Part shown: positions 23,252-35,025 of the stretch, piece after piece
Layout of the letters: the number at the start of each line of letters is the position of its first letter
Position numbering within the stretch: position 1 is the first letter of the stretch
Assembly (NCBI GenBank): GCA_028274465.1
Contig: CM051457.1
Span: 96,595,982-96,659,981, forward strand
DNA: 64,000 bases
Source: Plantago ovata
Taxonomy: Eukaryota; Streptophyta; Magnoliopsida; Lamiales; Plantaginaceae
Direction of reading: 5' to 3'
Notes under the pieces: generated by a model
What the model was told of the DNA's origin: nothing
Database searches by the model: none
The model's input: only the letters and a program-made list of their open reading frames with translations
Position numbers and translations under genes: made by a program

Positions 23252-24000
23252 GGGCCTGTTTAGTTGGGGTGCGCATTGACCATGCGTTAAAGTGCATAAG
23301 TTGAGATGCAAATTTGGTCCAACTTAATGTGTACTAAAACCGGTGAGGGAACCTCGATCCTCACCGTTTGGTTTTTATTTTTCTGTGGTGTGTTTCAGGT
23401 GTATTTGGACCAGATTTCTTAAAAAACTTATACTGTTTGGTTTGGAGGTGTAGATGGGTCAGCCCAACAATTTAATAGTCAAAGCCCAAATAAACACACT
23501 TCCCACACTCAATCGTCTGTTTGGTTATATCTGTGCATGAGTTTTCAGTTTTATTTACCGGATTTTTTCAGGTAAAATTGTCGGTTAACATGAGAAAGTC
23601 GTTTAACGGATACTGGATGCAGCTTTCACTGGGCAATTGAAGATTGATATCATCGATGCAGCTATAACTGGGCAATTGAAGATTGAAATCATCGATGAAC
23701 TATTGATTCCAATATTTCTAGCAGCAGACCGTACGATGAATTGGATTGAAATTGGTATGTTTACTGTCAATTCTTTGTTAAATTGGAATAATTAAGTATA
23801 CAATTACGCACAATATTTCTATTAATTGCTATTGCTTGATCAGTTTTGTGAGTGTCAGTTGAATGTGCTACATTAGTATGAACCCTAATTTTCTTGAATA
23901 ACATAGTTGCTTAAACAGAATAGTTTTGTTACAACGAAATGGGGAATTAAACGGGTACAGAACTGGTAATTAGTGACAGAGCATCAGTTGATTTATTTGC
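23252..24000. other. Left subterminal region of the Harbinger-type element
   Basis: Noncoding, with repeats of GTTTGG-type subterminal phrases and a hairpin around 23342-23368 (CGGTGAGG...CCTCACCG). No gene is visible. Confidence 0.5.
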
Positions 24001-24947
24001 TCACTTCCTAATGAACTTATCCATGATTGATTTTATGCCAGTAGTGTTACTAATATTCCTGTAATTTCCAGTTTCTGCTTCTGTTGGTTGATCATCTTCA
24101 AATGCAATCTTCTTCTTTGCCTTTCCATTGCTGCTGCCCTCACTAGTAGGCACATTACACATTTGGGACAGAGGTGTGTCTATTTCTAGGATACGAGCTA
24201 TAAAATCCGGGGACATTGGAGGGTATGGTGTTCCATGATCAAGTGACCACGTAGGTTCCGTTTTTGGGGTTGGTGGTAACAATATGTCTGTGTTGACAGA
24301 AATAGGGCTATTTGGAATACGAAATTCAGGTACAAGGAACTGGTCAAGATTGAAAGAAAATGGGATAATTGCAAGGTTGGTTTGAACTGGATTTGCAGCA
24401 GTTTTCCAAGTTGCTTCAAACAATGCATTCCAACCTTCAAACAGTATGATTAACTCTTTCCACAATGGTTCACCTATCTCAAAGTACCATTTTGCATTTT
24501 TTTTCAGCCTACATTTCATTAACAGAGTATGAGCAAATAATCTCACATATTTTGCTGAAGTTTAAAAATTTGAAGAAAAGATGATTCAATTTAGCTTAGT
24601 ACCTGCACAACCTCACTCCATATCTTTGGATCAGCATTGAATCTGTGCTCCTCTTCATCCCATTTCATGCCAGGTTTGTTTAGTAGCATTTTGAAAACAC
24701 TGTGTCGCTGATTCAACTTTCCCATCACCACTCTGATATCTTTTATTTGGTGAGTAGTGCCAACAGCAAAAGCAAGATTCTTCTGAGCAATGTGATAGGC
24801 TGCATCAACAACATCTGGCCACTCCCACTCCCCATCATATGCAAGATCACAGAGGTGGTTGATAAGGTGCCTTACATGGTTCTTTGGGAAGGATGGATCG
24901 TAAAAAGCTCCGTCCTGTTCCTCCTCTGTGATAGGAAGTAGAGTCAT
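24001..24947 (-). pseudogene. Myb/SANT-like paralogue A
   Basis: Two exons, 24603-24947 and 24001-24508, separated by a phase-0 intron. Exon 1 (ATG 24947) has a Myb_DNA-bind_3-like region: NHVRHLINHLCDLAYDGEWE, then RHSVFKMLLNKPGMKWDEE and DPKIWSEVVQ. Exon 2 opens with WYFEIGEPLWKELIILFEGW and ends in a polar tail (MDKFIRK). The layout resembles L10-interacting MYB-type proteins, which bind DNA. An A-run of 8 (7 expected) at the start of exon 2 shifts the frame, so it is either a pseudogene or an assembly error. It is one of four same-strand paralogues (A-D) and divergent from the GRF gene at 25849. Confidence 0.65.
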
Positions 24948-25848
24948 TTTTTGGTTGTTGATAGAGGGTGTGAATTAAGATGTAAAGACTTTGGAGTTGG
25001 TTCAAAAGAAGTTGGACAAAGACTAAGGTAAATATATAGGGTACAGTTGTGCTTCATGTAATTTTGTAGTTACAAATGCTCTAAAATTTAGGATAGAATT
25101 GTTCATAAACTTAATTACATGTATTAATGCCTAAGTTGGAGCTTAATATTGGTTGTGGTTAGGAAACCATATTACTTGGCATACTGTTGTACAAATTGAT
25201 GTCAATACTGATGAACCACATTAATGGAATCTGATGTATCATGTCATATGAAATTTCCCTAGAAAAATAAAAAAATTAAATGCATTGCTAACACCTTTAC
25301 AGTAGCTATATACATGAAAATATGATAGAATCTTCATTTATTTGAATCTTGTATGAATGTGACATGTTCTGAATGACCTGATTTTATCTTCCTTAAATGA
25401 ATTGCTCTGTACAGCTTAGAGTTACTGAAAAGACAATCCATATACATTGTTTATGTGTATGTAAGTTGAGCCTTTTGTTATGTTCCAAAAGTAGCAGACA
25501 TACATTTTGATGATTTATGTATTAAATGTATGCTGCCAACAATCCTTGAAGTACCTAGTGTGCTGCATCTGTATCAAACTTTAGTGCATTGTTATTATTT
25601 TATTTTTTCAGATATCTTTCCTTATTTGTTTATCTTAGATATTGGGTGTTGAGTACTCTACCTAATAGAGTCTGAAATTTGACCCCTCCAATGAAATAAA
25701 TTTGAACTATGCAAAAATTCAACCACCTTTCTACTATGTGATAAATGCTTAGGTTTTGGCAGTTTACTACAAAACCTCAGTGTTGGAGAAGACAATATAG
25801 AAGAACTCAACTCATTTTCTTCCAAACACACATACAAGATATCACTCA
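24948..25848. promoter_or_regulatory. Divergent intergenic region between Myb gene A and the GRF gene
   Basis: About 0.9 kb of AT-rich DNA separates two start codons pointing away from each other, so it presumably holds both promoters. On the minus strand, TATATATTT-like sequence lies near 25030-25040. No other feature is visible. Confidence 0.4.
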
Positions 25849-26314
25849 ATGGCTTCTTCAAGTGAGTTAGCTTCAAATGTTGCTGATCTGCACCAGCGGA
25901 ATGGGCGTGCTGATGCTCCGTTCAATGGCAGGCTTTGTAATTGCAAACTAATTCCCAGGCCGATGTATGCATTCACCGCTGGCAGAGTTGGGAGGCGTTT
26001 CCTTGCCTGCCCTAAGCCGTCAGGCCACCAGTGCGACTACTTTGACTGGCTTGATGTTGTCATGACCCCGAAGGAGGTGGAGTTCGGCAACATAGTACAA
26101 CAAACTGAAGAAGGAGAAGGCTCAGAATGAGGAACTTCAAGCACAGGTGCACACTTTGGTGATTGAAAGGCAATCTGTTGCTTCCACCAACAAGGAATTG
26201 CAGATGAAAGTTAAGGTGCTGGAGGAGCTGAAGATGAGTAGGGGTCCGAGTGTGCTTCTCGGATTTCTGTTTGCTGTCGTGTTGTGCATCGCCTGGTTCA
26301 TGACCAAGGATTAA
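25849..26314 (+). pseudogene. GRF zinc-finger, coiled-coil, tail-anchored protein
   Basis: ATG 25849 (MASSSELASNVADLHQRNG). Residues about 28-68 are a GRF-type finger: LCNCKLIPRP, GRRFLACPK, HQCDYFDWLD. A one-base shift near 26095 moves the frame into a coiled coil (NKLKKEKAQNEELQAQV, then VKVLEELK) and a C-terminal membrane helix (VLLGFLFAVVLCIAWFM) ending at TAA 26312. The finger family occurs in plant proteins and nucleases and binds nucleic acid in some. The domain order matches the GRF gene in the small MULE at 12305-12754. The frameshift may be real decay or a base error. Confidence 0.7.
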
Positions 26315-26806
26315 GCAACATGAAGTTTTCTGCTTATGATTGTATTTGTCGTATTAGTTTAATCTCGTATTTCAATGTGTACTTCGCCATGAGTACCGAT
26401 TTCCTCTTCGGAGTGTTTTAATGATTATGTTAACTTTGTTATGTTATGGATCAAAGCTAATTTAAGTTATTATCTTCCTTAATACCTGCTGACAGATATT
26501 TTTTTATGAATGATCAAATTACTGAAAAAAATGGACTAAATACAAAATAATCTATGTATTCTACAATGGTGTATTGGAGGACAATTGAAAACTATGTATA
26601 ACAATTTAATTTGATTAGATTTTGTAGTAGGTAACGGAAATATTGTAAATGCAGGGGTGAATCTGATAATGTTTTCAATTTATTGCATAATTATCAATAA
26701 TTATTTCATAAAGGTAAATGAACCAGCATTCAATACAAGGGTTTACAGTTCTTTCTTGACTACTCTTCTTCCTTTTTCCGTTTTCTCCAGTGTAAATTCG
26801 AACTCC

Positions 26807-28061
26807 ATGGAATCAACAGGACAGAACTTCGGTCCAGAATACGAGCAGGCTTTCGATAAGTACAGACATCCAATTTCGGGCAACATTTCGGCTCTTGAAA
26901 GTATTAACATACCCCCAGGCTGGAAGAGCAACAGAATCAGTAAGCCCCAATTTGACATGCTTTGAGATTCTCTACTTTTCAATTTCAGTATTCTCTGCAT
27001 GCTCAGTATCAAAACAATTTTTTCTTACTTAGAAACTCTTAGTATCAAAACAATTTTTTCTTACTCGGCCAATTTTAGTGTCTCCCCTGTTTATTAAGCT
27101 TAAAAATGTGCATGTGATGTGGTGTGATTGGAATGTGAATAGCTACCTATGTTTTTAACACCTTACTATGCTTCATGAATACATTATTGTTGTCGATAAT
27201 GATCACCGATGATATATGTTGTAATCTGTTTGATGAGAAAGTCAGTGAATTGTTGTTTTGTAATACTAGAAAATCAGCTATTACAACACTATTTAGCTTC
27301 TTATTGTAGTAAGATTAGAATCCATTATATTTGTTATCCTCTTGCTTGTGAGTTATAGCAGTATCGAAGAATTTGATTTTGAAATATGAACTGCACTGGT
27401 ATTTTGAAACAGAAAGGCTTCCACATCACTCTTCAATTGAGTTGTGGGGTGGAGGGAGGTGGTATTTGAGAGATGATGCGCTTGAGTACTCAGGCGGAGA
27501 ATTAAAATACATTCACAATTGTGACATGAGAAAGTTTGGGATTTGGGATTTGTTTGCTGCTGCATCAAAGTGTGGCTTCAAGACTGGGATTCCAACTATG
27601 GCTTGGTTTGTTCATCCACACGGAGATGACTTGGTACCCATGGAAAGTGACGAGGACGTGAAGTATATGTTTTTTGTTGGGAACAATTATTGCCGCCCTA
27701 GTGTTAAGGTTTATACTCAAGACACCGAACTCCAAGTGTACCCTGTTAGACCTCCAGAAGATTGTACTTGATTCCAAGAAACGTTCCTGCTGTTGCTAGA
27801 GCTGGTAATATTGTTCTTTGCACAAAAAACGTAGAGGAAAAGCTGGAAGACATAAATTCGTGGAGTAATGAAGAGAAAGGATTGAAGGAGAAGCTTGGTT
27901 TGATATGGTACATTTCTCCTCACAAGGATCCAGAACCTGCTTGCAAGAATCCTGATCTGAAGCTTCGTCCTTTGGCAATTAGGGGATTGAGTGAAAGGGA
28001 GATGCTAGTCGAGGATGATGTGATTGGTCAGTACCTTGATCTGGATGAAGATGATTATTAA
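26807..28061 (+). pseudogene. PB1-like domain gene F
   Basis: Exon 1 is 26807-26939 (MESTGQNFGPEYEQAFDKYR), then a GT-AG intron 26940-27361; exon 2 starts at 27362 in frame (ISKNLILKYELHWYFE). Exon 2 has the PB1-like pattern found at the N-terminus of MULE transposases: IELWGGGRWYLRDDALEYSG, GIWDLFAAASKCGFK, LVPMESDEDVKYMFF, VKVYTQD. A one-base shift near 27760 leads into a second block (LYLIPRNVPAVARAG ... LIWYISPHKDPEPA) ending at 28061. It is paralogous to gene G (shared GGGRW start and WYxSP block). Function unknown; PB1-type folds usually mediate protein pairing. Confidence 0.6.
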
Positions 28062-28686
28062 CTTTGTTCCGTTGTAGAAGCTTTAGTGTTACGTTTGCTT
28101 GAATGACCTCAGTTTTCTTTTGTTTTGTTGACTGGATATGATTGAATTATCAATATTATCTATGTATTCCTGCTTATAGACATTTAAGCACGTTTTGAAG
28201 AACTATCGATGTAAAATGTTCTTCTGTATTAATCTATTTTGGTATGTGCAAAATATTATTTGTATATTCAATCCTGGCTAAGAAATATTAAGCATCACAG
28301 TCCGACCAGTGCAGTTAGTATATTTCAGGAATACTTATTTGATAGCTTAGAGTATTTTCCTGTTCAAATAGTTGCAAATTAGATTGTTTAGCACCTATAT
28401 CATTATCAGCAACATTGAGAATTTTGTTTTGTTTGTTCTTATTTTATGCGGTTGCCTTGATCGAAAGATTAGATACAACCACCCGTTTCATTCATACATA
28501 AAATCTGAAATACTCTAATACATAAACTAGGTAGAAATTCCAAACACAAGACCTACAACAAAGCTACTGAAAACATAAGACTAAATAGGAGATAACATCG
28601 ACATAAGGTCATAAACTTGTAAAAGCTAAACATCCTAGACTTGGGGGTGGATTGTAACCGAACAGAAGTTCATAGTCATATCCGAA

Positions 28687-29540
28687 CTACTGATTGCCCT
28701 TAGATTTCCTGTGATCACGGTAATCTGGACGGAAGGAGTACTCTTTTTTTGCAGAAGAACTCTCAGCTTGGTTCTCGCAATTTGCAGATTCCACTGGATC
28801 AGGTGAATCTTCAACTTCTTCAGAATCTAGAACTTCAATTGTTTTCCAGAATGGATCATCTGCGTTCGGTAAAGCCACATCAAGCCATGAGTCGGGAACA
28901 TAATGCTCTGGCTGGACTGTCTTCTAGTATGGATCGTCTGAGTCAAGAGATGCAGTCTCCTCCCATCCACCTGCAACATAATCCTTGCTTTCTGCACACT
29001 CACCATGCCAATACGCCCATCCATCGAAAATACAAGCCAGCTCATCCCACATTGGTTCACCTCCCTCCTGGTACCAAGCATTGCATGGATCTGCCTGCAA
29101 ATTGGCAGAAAAAAATAAAGTTCAGGTTGCATATAGTTGCTTTTTTAAAATAAAAATAAAGACGTATGAATGCATAGAACTATTGGTCACATATTTACCT
29201 TCAGTAGCTCACTCCACACATCTGGACTGGCACTCAGCTTGTTGGCTTCAGAGTTCCACTCAACTCCTTTTGTTGATCTCAACTTCGTGAATGTCACGTG
29301 ACGCTTATGAAGCAGATTGATACCATCTCTTATCTGCTTGTCAGTGTAAGCCAATTGCAACTCATAGTTGATATAGGCACGAACAGCCGTGTACCCCTGA
29401 TCAACTAAACCTGGCCAGATCCAATCTCCTGTCTCACAAAGCTCGCTCAACTTCGAAACTATGAGCTTCATATGAGCCTCAGATATTACCTCGCCACTAC
29501 CATACCAGGCTGTTTCACGGTCAGGTTGAGAAGCTGCCAT
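28687..29540 (-). pseudogene. Myb/SANT-like paralogue B
   Basis: Exon 1, 29199-29540 (ATG 29540, MAASQPDRETAWYGSG); exon 2, 28687-29094; phase-0 intron at the same place as in A. Exon 1 has HMKLIVSKLSELCETGDWIW, LLHKRHVTFTKLRSTKGVEW and SPDVWSELLK. Exon 2 begins ADPCNAWYQEGGEPMWDEL and then ACIFDGW. A TAG at 28924-28926 replaces what is probably TGG, since the motif DDPYxKT recurs downstream as DDPFWKT. Without it the gene would encode about 250 residues. It is divergent from PB1-like gene G and convergent with gene F. Confidence 0.65.
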
Positions 29541-30054
29541 TTTCAAAAGAACTTGTCTGTTTGGTGAATATTTAGAGTTTAATATTTGGTTGTAGTTGTT
29601 GTGTGAGTAATGCTGAAATGTGTCAAGTGTAGACTACTTATAGACCACTTACAATTTCAGTTTTGTAAAATAAAACATTAAATATTTTAGTACCTAACCT
29701 ATACTTGTGTTAAAGACTACTTAAATCATTTATATGCCAGTAATGGTATGTGTTATGGCCTTATTATATTTCTAAAGGATTCAAATTATCTTACAATGTG
29801 TTCAAAAACCAAACTAATTGCTACTACTATATTCATCTAACAAATTTATATTCTAGTGAAAAAAAAATACTCTGCTTTCCAGATTATGGCCTTTTTATTT
29901 GTGTTGATTTGCAAATCATTTGTAAGCATATTCAGTTAAAATTGTAGTTGGAACTTGAATTACCATTGTACGTTTTTTATACTAGTCGATAATGACGTCT
30001 ATATGTGTCGATATCCTAACTTTTCCACATCAAAATATATACTTTTAAAAGGTT

Positions 30055-30139
30055 GATGATATATTAATATTAATATAGAGGTTAAAGGTTAGGCTGTTAT
30101 TAATATATTAATATTAATATAGAGGTTAAAGCTTAGGAT
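30055..30139. repeat. Short AT-rich tandem duplication
   Basis: 'atattaatattaatatag aggttaaag' occurs twice about 46 bases apart, with small differences. It lies between the divergent genes B and G. Confidence 0.8.
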
Positions 30140-30486
30140 TCCAAAACACAAATCAAGGGTTGGGATTTAATCAGAGAAAAAGGTTACTTTCTCTGATTCT
30201 CTCCTCTAACACGCTTCTAACTACATTGAGTGTAATGAATTCTGATTGATTCAATCGATGATCATCATGACTACTCAAACCAGCCTCAATGGAATAGTCT
30301 TATCAAAATCTTCCTCCAATCTATACACAATCAATGTGACTCTTAATTGGTAAAGATTTTAAGTGTAAATCTGCTTTACTCCTTTCTTCTTTACTCAGAC
30401 CCCAGGTTTCCTCATCTAAGCAAACTCTGTTTCTTAATAACTCTCCTTTCCTGTAATAGGTGTCTATGGATACTGGAAAGTAGCTG

Positions 30487-31473
30487 ATGCAAGGCAGTGG
30501 TGGTGGCATTGGGAAGGAGAAGGGAGGAAGACCAGTGAAGGCAAGGACCATTCGGGGTGAGTTATTTCTTATCTGCTTCCAACTACCAGCTTTCAATTCT
30601 TTGTGCTGCTGCATGCTCCTATTTCATTACCCGTTTCATGCTATATTTTTTTAGTAGACTTAAATTAAGAGGCCCATGATACACCAATTTATGTAAAGAA
30701 AAAAAGGTATTGTCTGGAATTGGTAGATAAATTAGCAATGTTTTGATTGTTCTGCTTCGTTACTGGTATGAGCATTTAACTGTGCAAAACAAAATCGACC
30801 CTTCCATATCCACCTATTTCATTATTATAAGATTTGACTGGAAAAACTACATTTAGTGTTCTATGTATATGCAATACATGACTTGATAGCTAGTGGTTCT
30901 GTAGGGTATATTTTAACAATGGATTATCTGTTTATTGTGTATTTATTTGTTTGTGTATAAAATGTACAGATCAAAAGTAAAGATGAGATTTAACTCTGAT
31001 ACAAGTAAATCATGGTTAGATTTATTTTGGATGTACAGTTCCAACTTCATTCCATAAAGTGGTAATTTCATATCTGTTTAAGTGGGAGAGAAATTTAGAA
31101 GCTACATGAAGCTGCAAATAAGATCACTAAATTAATCGACCACTGTGTTTATGGCTCGTAGCTGTCAGTTTTGTAGTTTGGATTCTAACCTCAAGCACCA
31201 TATGACACTAAGTATTCATCAATTCATATTAATGTTTGTATGCAACAATATATTTTGAGATTCAAAATAAATAAATGCATAATTCAAATATCACAGTGAT
31301 TTTTTCATATTTTTGATATTTTCAACTTAAAATCTTTCACCACCAATTATGTTTGTATACCAAAAAGTTTCATAGAACCAATCTGACACTTGTCTTCATA
31401 ATAATTGTCCAAATTTGGTTTCCATATGTTTGAAGTACATATTAACAGATTAATTAATGAACTTGTTTCGTCT

Positions 31474-31514
<41 letters not shown>

Positions 31515-32068
31515 TATAAGGTCCTTCGGCTGAGCTGAAGGCTATAATCCTGGTTGGGGGTGGAAGATGGAATGTGCACCCTACTAATGGGTTGTTTTAT
31601 TTTAATGCTAGAAAACAATATGTTCATTGTTGTGATCCGCAAACATTCGATATGAATGAGCTGCTTCGAGCTATTTTGCAATCTGTTGGTGATCGCATTG
31701 CTCCTAACTGGTTTTGGTATCACAATCATGGATGTGTTTTCCCCACTGGCCTGACCCAAATCCAGAACAATGATGATGTTAGCAGAATGTGGGCTAATGT
31801 TGATGCTTTTCGCTCAAGAGTTGCAGTTGTGTTTACTCAAGATATTCTAGTTGAAATTGATGCTACTTGGCAGAAAACTTTGTACCGGATTCCTGCCCAA
31901 GTCCCTATATTTGATTCAAACTTCAGGGTGTTTGATATGTATGTTCAGGCAGCTCAGTCGGATTGGATTGCTGATAGGGCTGGACCTGCTCAGGAATGGG
32001 AGGAAGCTACTACTGGATCATCTTGGTATGTGTCTCCTTGTCCGGTGCCACTTGTTCTTGGCGTCTAA
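30487..32068 (+). CDS. PB1-like domain gene G, apparently intact
   Basis: Exon 1, 30487-30556 (MQGSGGGIGKEKGGRPVKAR, basic with an AT-hook-like GRP core); intron 30557-31520; exon 2, 31521-32068. The phase-1 splice joins RTIRG to PSAELKAIILVGGGRWNV, giving 205 residues with no stop or shift. The domain follows the PB1-like pattern (GGGRWNVHPTNGLFYF, TFDMNELLRAILQSVG, IQNNDDVSRMWANVD, VAVVFTQD) and ends in SSWYVSPCPVPL. An upstream in-frame ATG at 30466 is cut off by TAG, so 30487 is the usable start. The splice acceptor directly follows 38 consecutive T. It may be a protein-interaction factor for the element; this is inference. Confidence 0.65.
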
Positions 32069-32567
32069 ACATTTGGCTTCTGGATCATCTCAATCCCTGG
32101 AAACTTGAACTGCTTTATTTACCAATTGACAATTAATCAATCATTCTGTAGTATTGTATTTTTGGTTTTGTAGAATCGACGATATAGCTTCTTGGATTGT
32201 TTTTGAAATTCTTATTAAATGGTGTTGTTGAATGGTCTAATTGGATTATTCATGTATCTGTAACATTGATTTAGAATTTCTTATCGAATTAGCTACTTAA
32301 TCCCAAACCTTAAACCTTAGTGAAGCAGCTTATAAAAATAAAATTACTTGACATTAATGTAATTCAACAACCCAATCCCTTTCATTAAAAAACCAGAATA
32401 ATCCAAAAGTACAACAGCAATTTCCAAACACTACCCCCAGTGACTGCTTTTAAGAACTCAAAAAACAACTACAACATGAATTAAAAAGATACCTACTTAA
32501 GTGGCCAGATGGACCCTAAGAAGGTGGGGATGGATTGTTGTTAATCTTAACTAAACACATAAATGAA

Positions 32568-33555
32568 CTACTCGTCAGAATCTTTGTCATTCTCCTCCTC
32601 GATGATCTCCTTAGCCTCTTCGCGGAACTTTGCTTCCTTCTTCTTCCTGTTTGCCTCAACCCTGCGGTTCCATGTGCCAGCTGACAACTCATGTAATGGA
32701 CTACTTGCAGTAGATTCACCAGGAGAATTAGTGAAGTCCCAAATGATTTTTTTTCTTGCACACTTCTTGCTCTCACTGACCAAGCGTGATTTCTCCCACT
32801 CAGCAGAAGTGATGAAGGAATATCCAGGAGAGAAGGAATCATGTGATGCAAACACCATTGGGCGCTGGTTGATAGGAGATGATGCATGCACAACAGTAAG
32901 TGCATGAGATGTAACTGGAGCAAGAGGAGATGTTGGTGAGTTTGGTTCCTGAAGATCATAAGTGTCAGTGGGGTCAATGTTGTCTTCTCCCTTATTAGCA
33001 AAAGAATATGTAGCATAGCAGAAGCCGATTCCCTCAAACAAAATGCCTAAGTCAATCCAGAGGGGATCTCCAGCAGCTACGTACCAGAGAACTCGCTTTT
33101 CCTTCTACAAAAAAATAGAAATAAAATATGGTGTTAGAACAAACGTAATGATAAATTTAAAAAAGTATTTTAAGTTAAAATTGAAATATAATAGTAACCA
33201 TACCACCATTAATCGTTCCCAGACACCATCATCTGCCTCAAACCTGTTTGTGGCAGAGTTCCACTTGACATTGTCAACATTTCGCATCATGGAAAACACG
33301 TAATGCCTATCATACAGCATCTTAATGACCTTGACAACATCAGCTCGGTGGTAAACAACGTCATACTTGCAATACAGCTTGTTGATCATCTGGTCGATTG
33401 GCCACCATTTTTTTCATTGGCCAGTCCCAGGCAGCATGATCAATCTGGATTTTTTTTAGACCCTCAAGCAGAAACAGAACATGTTCCTTAGGGAACTGGG
33501 CATCATAGAAAACCAAATCCTGCTGGGCAGTCGCAATAGCATTAGAGTGATTCAT
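32568..33555 (-). pseudogene. Myb/SANT-like paralogue C
   Basis: Exon 1, 33204-33555 (ATG 33555, MNHSNAIATAQQDLVFYDAQ); exon 2, 32568-33104; phase-0 intron conserved. Exon 1 contains KEHVLFLLEGLKKIQ, MLYDRHYVFSMMRNVDNVKW and DGVWERLMV. Exon 2 begins with WYVAAGDPLWIDLGILFEG and ends in a charged tail (RKKKEAKFREEAKEIIEEEN). A 7-A run (6 expected) near 33405-33414 shifts the frame within WDWPMKK; otherwise about 295 residues would result. The second A-run frameshift in this family raises the possibility of base-calling error. Confidence 0.65.
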
Positions 33556-35025
33556 TGCTTGTTGAAACTGGTAGGGATCTGTTTTTTTTTTTCTTTGGTG
33601 TAGACAAGTAGTAAGTGGATTGCAAAGGTAGTTTTGGAGATGTTTGTATAAGTTATTAAAAGGCTTCTTTCTTTGTGTATCAGAAGGGTTGTTGTGGTTA
33701 AGTTTGAGTCTAAGTGTGCCCTTTTTATAATGTGGTTGTGGTAGTAGTTGCTTCAATGAAATGATATTAATGCAGCCCTGATAAACCTTGGTTATGTCCT
33801 TGGTTTTTTCTTAATTATTTGTTTTTTATTAAAATTAATGTATGGAGAAGAGTTATAAATCTGTAGGGTGAAATTTATAATTTCCCTACTTATAAGCCAA
33901 AGATTTCATAATTAATTCCAGATTAACCTTTGGTAAACATTATAATACAGGTTGGTTACCCCTAAAGTAGATCATATGAGAACCTTTTAAACATAAGTTG
34001 ATATCCAAGATTTGCCAAGTCATTTTTAGTAGGCAATAGTTCATATAGACTCATATGTACTGGTTTTTTTTGGATGATTGAATTGAATGTATAAGATTGA
34101 TATCTAAGCACATCACGCCTGGAAGGACTTGAGTATTTGTGAATCACTTAGAATGTTGTGTTAAAAATAGAGCAGAAAGTAAACTTCTTTATTGATGCTT
34201 TGATTTCATTACAGCATTCATGATTTGCATCAGAAATATCAGATTGCTTCAATGTGATATGGAAAACACACAGAAGTTATGAATTACAGTTGAGCCTATT
34301 GTCTTTGTGAAAAGTTAAAATAACAATCAGATATTTTCTTTTCAGCATCATATTAAGTAACTTGGCCAAAACTAGAGTATGTGAGGAGCCCATAATAACA
34401 ATATGTTGATTTCAATGCTTTCCTTTATCATGCTTAGTAGCCATTACTACATTGCTTGGCTTTCACACTGTCACCAACAAGGTAATTTGGAAACTTGTTT
34501 TCAGTAGATGTGGTTCATATCTCAAGCATACCATGACTGGCAGGAATTGACTATATTCGAATTATATTGATTCATATGACAATTTTAAATTACTAAAGAA
34601 ATGACCTCATTCATTCTTTGATTTCATGGCTGCAACTCAATTGAATGTGATGTAGATAACACATTACCATAACATGTAACTTGTTTAGCAACAACTTATA
34701 TTAATACTTTTCAAATTGTTTGTGTTCTTATTGATAATTCCTCCGATTTGCTTACAACATTAAGTCTAAATGTGTTTATTTTTCAAACACATTTTGGACA
34801 GTTCCTTTAGTAAAAGAAGTAAATAAACATTAGTACATAAATCCCACGAAACAAATATTATAATATGGCAGTACATAATAATGCAGAACTAAATACTAAA
34901 TTATGAAGGTAACTCTACCCGATTACAATTGCAACTCTGCTAGAACTTAGCCTCTACGCAAGTACTTCCTCTTTTCTTCCCCATTGATCCCTAGGTGATC
35001 CATAGTGTCATCCATTAACTCTAGC
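33556..35025. other. Gene-free AT-rich spacer between paralogues C and D
   Basis: About 1.5 kb without a supported gene. 'catctcaagcataccat..ctgg' near 34520 echoes 'ctaagcacatcacgcctgg' near 34105, which hints at a decayed local duplication. Nothing else is seen. Confidence 0.4.
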
